Part shown: positions 60,214-64,000 of the stretch, piece by piece | Layout: each line of letters starts with the position of its first letter | Position numbering within the stretch: the stretch's first letter is position 1 | Virus record (IMG/VR): IMGVR_UViG_3300042448_001702 | Coordinates: 62,001 to 126,000 of that record | Strand: one strand, 5' to 3' | Length of the DNA: 64,000 nt | Origin: a virus | Notes under the pieces: model-generated | What the model saw: the letters and a program-made list of their open reading frames with translations, nothing else | Database searches by the model: none | What the model was told of the DNA's origin: nothing | Made by a program: the position numbers and the translations under genes

Positions 60214-60968
60214 GGAAGTGCTTTTAAATGTTTACCAACTTTAGTAACTCCTTTATGTTGAACTGCTATTGTGGCACATTCATTACCATAAATTATTGCA
60301 CTTTGAATATCATTTGTTCTACAATATTGAATTACCAATGCAGAAATAAATGAATCTCCGGCGCCACTATTATCTCTAACTTCAACTTCTGCCACATTGT
60401 ATTCTTTATCCATATACTTACATCCCTTTCCACTCATAGTTACAATTAATTTATCGTAGAATTCTTTGAAGTATTGTCCAGCTGCGATATTGTTTTCATA
60501 CTCATGCTCATTTATTTTAATGAACCTAGCTCCTAACATTTTTTCATTAATAATCTTTTTAGTATCAATGAATACAATATCATGCTTTGAACAAATATAC
60601 TCAATATCATCATACTCTAAAAATCCTTTATTGTAATCTGATATAATAACTGCGCAATAATTTTCAAAAGGAATATATTCTAGTCCTTCTACTCTTTTTG
60701 ATTTGGCCGAATCAGAATCTACTCTAATGATTTGATGGTTTGTTTTTTCCTCAACATATCTTGTTTTAGTAATAACTTCCGAATTCGTAACTAAATCAAC
60801 TTCAACACCCAATGATTCTATATTTTCATATACGTTAGCTGCCATACCACCTGTTTCAGTCTTTCTTTGTGGAATGAATACAGGTACAGGAGCTTCAGGG
60901 CAAAGTCTATTTGCTTTACCATAAATGAATACATCTTTACAACTATCTCCTATAACTAATATTTTCAT
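60210..60968 (-). CDS. PfkB-family sugar kinase (HldE N-domain-like)
   Basis: A 252-aa protein. VIGDSCKDVFIYGKANRLCP, EAPVPVFIPQRKTETGGMAA, NVYENIESLG and VRDNSGAGDSFISAL (the DxxGAGD catalytic motif with base Asp) match the kinase half of HldE/RfaE, which phosphorylates heptose 7-phosphate. It is shorter than the 310-residue family norm. 4-nt overlap with the fusion gene downstream. Confidence 0.85.
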   Translation of the reverse strand: MKILVIGDSCKDVFIYGKANRLCPEAPVPVFIPQRKTETGGMAANVYENIESLGVEVDLVTNSEVITKTRYVEEKTNHQIIRVDSDSAKSKRVEGLEYIPFENYCAVIISDYNKGFLEYDDIEYICSKHDIVFIDTKKIINEKMLGARFIKINEHEYENNIAAGQYFKEFYDKLIVTMSGKGCKYMDKEYNVAEVEVRDNSGAGDSFISALVIQYCRTNDIQSAIIYGNECATIAVQHKGVTKVGKHLKALP

Positions 60969-60969
60969 A

Positions 60970-61374
60970 CTACCAACTAATTTCCCAATCTTTAAATTCT
61001 GCTGCTAAGCAATCAATCTTATAATCTTTTCTACCACCCATTACTTCTTGAATTTTGTTTTTAGCAACATTACGGATTCCATTTAATCCATGTGTTAATT
61101 CTAAATTATTACCATCTTTAATTCCCTTACGATAATTTGATTCGTTATGCCAAATATGTAAGTTCATTTGTGATAAAACTATAATCGCTCTGATTGTTTC
61201 AGCTGTAATTGGTTCTTTACTTTCATCCAAATACAATTGAATATCATGCACAATTGCTTTTATTTCTTCCGCGTATTCTTCTTTATGTTCGGTAATGAAT
61301 ACTTCTTTTAATTGAACGATACTTAAACGGTCAACTAATTCACTTAATGTAGGTAAATACTTTCTTTCTGTCAT
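60970..61374 (-). CDS. Hypothetical protein of glycan clusters (DUF4254-like)
   Basis: A 134-aa helical protein: YLPTLSELVDRLSIVQLKEV, FITEHKEEYAEEIKAIVHDI and WHNESNYRKGIKDGN. The pattern recalls DUF4254-like proteins found in polysaccharide clusters. Sits between kinase and epimerase genes with 1-bp gaps. Role unknown. Confidence 0.6.
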   Translation of the reverse strand: MTERKYLPTLSELVDRLSIVQLKEVFITEHKEEYAEEIKAIVHDIQLYLDESKEPITAETIRAIIVLSQMNLHIWHNESNYRKGIKDGNNLELTHGLNGIRNVAKNKIQEVMGGRKDYKIDCLAAEFKDWEISW

Positions 61375-61375
61375 A

Positions 61376-62311
61376 TTATAAATTTGTAAAATTTTGATTA
61401 TTTTTCTTAACTACCAATTTGTAAGCCTGTATCAATTGTTTGATTCCATAATCCAAATCATAAATTGGTTTCCATCCTAACGCTTCTAATTTCTCATTTG
61501 ATACGATATAGTTTCTTTTATCAAAATCTTCTTTGAAATCATCTTGCTTAATTACTAATGATGGGATATGTGATTTAATTTTTTCTGCTAATTCTAATTT
61601 AGATAAGTTAGCGGTTGATAATCCAACATTAAATGCTTGCCCCTTACACTTCTCATAATTTTCAATAACAAATTGGAATGTACGAGCTATGTCCTGAACG
61701 TGTATGTAGTTTCTTTTAAAGTGTCCTTCAAATAACACTAAGTAACCATCTACCACACTCTTATATGTAAAGTCATTTACTAAAAGGTCAGTTCTCATAC
61801 GAGGTGATACACCAAACACAGTTGCCAATCTCAACGATACACCATTTCCTTTTGCTAACATTGCGTTTTCAGCATCACACTTAGTTGTTGCATATAATGA
61901 TAATGGTTTGAATGGCGATTCTTCAGTAATGATTGAATCCGATGAACCATATTGTGAATTGGTATTTGGTAAGATTAACTTTTGGTCATCTCTTAATACT
62001 TCTAATACATCTGCTATCTGTTGATAGTTCACAGCTACCGTTAATTCTGGATTAGCTTTACATGCCGGCATACCTACAATTGCTGCTAATGGAATAATAA
62101 CATCGTTCAATGATACTAATTCTTGCAAAAGTTTTTTATCTCTAACATCCCCCAATTCAAAATGGAATTTAGGATTTCCAAATAAATGTAATAGTGATAA
62201 TTGACCATACATCAAATTATCCAACACAGTAACAGTGTAACCTGCTTCTAATAAATGTTTAGTAAGGGTTGAACCTAAATAACCCCCACCACCTGTAATT
62301 AATACTTTCAT
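61376..62311 (-). CDS. NAD-dependent sugar epimerase/dehydratase (extended SDR)
   Basis: A 311-aa protein: LITGGGGYLGSTLTKHLLEA (GxxGxxG), VLDNLMYGQLSLLHLF, NTNSQYGSSDSIITEESPF, SLYATTKCDAENAML (YxxxK) and RNYIHVQDIAR. Fits nucleotide-sugar epimerases of LPS clusters. It precedes a DUF4254-like gene and overlaps the next epimerase gene by 4 nt. Confidence 0.85.
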   Translation of the reverse strand: MKVLITGGGGYLGSTLTKHLLEAGYTVTVLDNLMYGQLSLLHLFGNPKFHFELGDVRDKKLLQELVSLNDVIIPLAAIVGMPACKANPELTVAVNYQQIADVLEVLRDDQKLILPNTNSQYGSSDSIITEESPFKPLSLYATTKCDAENAMLAKGNGVSLRLATVFGVSPRMRTDLLVNDFTYKSVVDGYLVLFEGHFKRNYIHVQDIARTFQFVIENYEKCKGQAFNVGLSTANLSKLELAEKIKSHIPSLVIKQDDFKEDFDKRNYIVSNEKLEALGWKPIYDLDYGIKQLIQAYKLVVKKNNQNFTNL

Positions 62312-63279
62312 AATCTTTGTTTTATATCGTTATATACTTTTATCATCCCATCTCTCAGAGATGTTTGTGCTTCCCAATCTAATTCTTCTTTTGCTTTAGA
62401 TACATCACACCACTGTCCCCATATTACTGTTTTCTTATCAGTATCCCATTCTATTTCAATATCCTTTCCACTTATTTCAACAGCCGTATTTGCTATATCT
62501 TCTACCGTACATCTTTCACCTTTACCAACATTGTATGGACCTACTAATTGCTTAGTATCCATTGCTTCAATCATCTTTTCAATACAATCCAAAGCATCAT
62601 CAATGTAACAATAAGAACGAGTTTCTTTACCAGTACCCCATACTCTAAATGGTACTTCAGGATATTTGATTGCTCTATGTGAGAATACAGGAATTACTGA
62701 ACCAGTTTCCAATCCAAAGTCTTGATTTGGTCCGTAGATACCAATGAATCTTGCTATTGCTGCTTTTAACCAATCGTTTTCAACTATTGCCGATTCAATT
62801 GATTTTTCACCAATTAGTTTTGCCCAACCATATGTTAGTTCGGGATTAGCTGGATATGCATCTGATTCTTTAATCATTGGAGAGTCTGCAATCATTTGTA
62901 ACTCCTTTGGATAAATGTGTGCCGATGATGCGTAAAAATATGTATCTATTTTGTAATGCAATATTGCTTTCAAAACATTTGCATCCATCTCCATATTTGT
63001 TTTCATAACACCATATGGATTATCCAAATAAACACCAATACCACCAACTTTAGATGCCAAATGTATAACCACATCTTTATCTTCAAAGAATTGCTGCATT
63101 GTTTCGTAATCTGTCAAATCACATACAACCAATTTTAATCGTTTAATGTTTTCAACGAAATCAACTTTACCTCTTTCCAAATTATCAATAGCAGTAACTT
63201 CATGTCCTCTTTCAACTAATCTCTTAACTAAATGAGAACCTATAAATCCCGCTCCGCCCGTAACTAATATTTTTTTCAT
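62308..63279 (-). CDS. NAD-dependent sugar epimerase/reductase (GDP-fucose-synthase-like)
   Basis: A 323-aa protein: LVTGGAGFIGSHLVKRLVER, HLASKVGGIGVYLDNPYGVM (similar to the Fcl/GMER block), YASSAHIYPKE, ELTYGWAKLIGEK (YxxxK) and KETRSYCYIDDALDCIE. Likely a GDP- or NDP-sugar epimerase in the same pathway as 61376-62311. Overlaps the methyltransferase gene by 4 nt. Confidence 0.85.
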   Translation of the reverse strand: MKKILVTGGAGFIGSHLVKRLVERGHEVTAIDNLERGKVDFVENIKRLKLVVCDLTDYETMQQFFEDKDVVIHLASKVGGIGVYLDNPYGVMKTNMEMDANVLKAILHYKIDTYFYASSAHIYPKELQMIADSPMIKESDAYPANPELTYGWAKLIGEKSIESAIVENDWLKAAIARFIGIYGPNQDFGLETGSVIPVFSHRAIKYPEVPFRVWGTGKETRSYCYIDDALDCIEKMIEAMDTKQLVGPYNVGKGERCTVEDIANTAVEISGKDIEIEWDTDKKTVIWGQWCDVSKAKEELDWEAQTSLRDGMIKVYNDIKQRL

Positions 63280-63992
63280 AATACGAATGAATCAATTTTA
63301 TTTCTTAATGTTTCATATTTTTTATTAAAATATGTTGAATCAACAACCTCACCATTAACATAAGAATTATTTACTATTTTTTCAAAATTATTTGCTAATA
63401 AAAATTCGTCAAATTCAATTGGTTTGGGGTTATTTTCATAATAATTAAAAGTATTTACTTCACAATTTAAATAAACTATTTTATCTAAATATTTTCCAGC
63501 ACTTTTGATTATATCTAAATCTTTTCCTTGAGTATCTATTTTAACAATGTCAATATGGTCAAATCTTTCCCAATCTATTCTATCAAGTAATTCAAAAAAT
63601 GGATAAACATCAACATCACTTAATTCTCTAACCGAATCATCTAATTGATTTGTTGGTTTCAAAAGAGATGAAACACCAACATCATTAGACATATGATAAA
63701 ATGGTTTTGTTGTTTTTTCGGCAACGTTATCAAGTGCAAGATTTAATAATAAAAAGTTATCATTTGGAAACGAAACACCAATACCATATTGATTAGTATA
63801 TAAACCATTCCTTATAATAGAATCTACAGCGTATTTATTAGCTTCAATTCCAATAACAAAAGTATTTTTATTTTTATTTAACCAATATGATGAATTTGGT
63901 GCACAATAGCTCAATCCTATATCAAATCTGATGCTTTCTACATCCGATGGAATATCGAATTTTCCGTTTTCATTTAAAAATCTTTCTAACAT
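63276..63992 (-). CDS. FkbM-family methyltransferase
   Basis: A 238-aa protein. SIRFDIGLSYCAPNSSYWLN and VIGIEANKYAVDSII form the AdoMet-binding start, and HIDIVKIDTQGKDLDIIKSA is the FkbM signature block. Such enzymes often O-methylate sugars in capsule or O-antigen clusters. First gene of this run visible in the window; its promoter lies beyond 64000. Confidence 0.8.
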   Translation of the reverse strand: MLERFLNENGKFDIPSDVESIRFDIGLSYCAPNSSYWLNKNKNTFVIGIEANKYAVDSIIRNGLYTNQYGIGVSFPNDNFLLLNLALDNVAEKTTKPFYHMSNDVGVSSLLKPTNQLDDSVRELSDVDVYPFFELLDRIDWERFDHIDIVKIDTQGKDLDIIKSAGKYLDKIVYLNCEVNTFNYYENNPKPIEFDEFLLANNFEKIVNNSYVNGEVVDSTYFNKKYETLRNKIDSFVL

Positions 63993-64000
63993 TATAATCT

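Noticed and set aside
1-64000. Host chromosome rather than phage
   Set aside because: No housekeeping operons, all genes on one strand, small unknown genes with phage-type starts, a fibre gene and a dense tRNA array argue for a phage, although terminase and capsid genes are not in view.

Overview
The window is 64 kb of AT-rich, gene-dense DNA with essentially every gene on the minus strand, in long runs with 0-30 bp gaps, stop-start overlaps and no ribosomal RNA. It carries a 28-tRNA array, a collagen-like repeat protein that opens like a phage fibre protein, many small proteins of unknown function, and scattered metabolic and glycan genes. This is best explained as part of a very large (jumbo-class) tailed-phage genome. 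The host is probably a member of the Bacteroidota. At least 19 sites match the Bacteroidota sigma-factor promoter (TTTG - 19/20 nt - TAnnTTTG/A, read on the minus strand), genes lack Shine-Dalgarno sequences and instead have A-rich leaders ending in forms such as AATTAAAGTTATG, and families such as DUF4494 are typical of that phylum. No integrase, terminase, polymerase or capsid gene was recognised here.

Layout, left to right (transcription runs right to left). 0-13 kb: about 37 small genes, mostly of unknown function, including four different small HExxH metallopeptidase-like proteins, an Smr-like protein, a SWIM zinc finger and several membrane peptides. 13-15.8 kb: a SET-domain protein, a fusion of a CMP-sugar synthetase-like domain with an RraA-like domain, a GT29-like sialyltransferase and a YkuK-type RNase H-like protein. 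15.8-23.4 kb: the tRNA array, covering all 20 amino acids, with structured spacers, an odd 147-nt tRNA-like element, an approximately 1.2-kb structured noncoding RNA candidate, boxA-like antitermination sites and a stack of five tandem promoters. 23.4-29 kb: a metabolic block with a PAP2 phosphatase, an AdoMet-decarboxylase-like protein, a ferredoxin-dependent bilin reductase, a heme oxygenase, a SemiSWEET and other small membrane proteins. 29-41.6 kb: a thioesterase, fringe-like glycosyltransferases, TerC, a BCS1-like AAA protein, a HAD protein, the Fe-S proteins IscA and IscU, PspC, SPFH/prohibitin and FolE. 41.7-45.3 kb: a MoxR/CobS-like AAA ATPase with a large VWA/HExxH partner. 45.4-51.4 kb: glycosyltransferases, GDPD, kinases and small proteins. 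51.4-55.8 kb: the collagen-like fibre protein, a bS21 ribosomal protein homologue and a HAD phosphatase. 55.8-64 kb: a nucleotide-sugar and glycosyltransferase cluster.

How the parts may work together (inference). The tRNAs, bS21 homologue and boxA signals point to control of translation and of stable-RNA transcription. The heme oxygenase and bilin reductase would convert heme to a reduced bilin, and IscU/IscA would support Fe-S proteins. The sugar kinase, phosphatase/nucleotidyltransferase fusion, epimerases, CMP-sugar enzyme and about ten glycosyltransferase-like proteins suggest that the phage glycosylates its own particle or remodels the host surface. A dispersed palindromic repeat (AACnnnTTGATTnTCAAT) sits between transcription units directly upstream of many promoters, so it looks like operon punctuation. 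All functions come from reading the sequence; no database search was possible.
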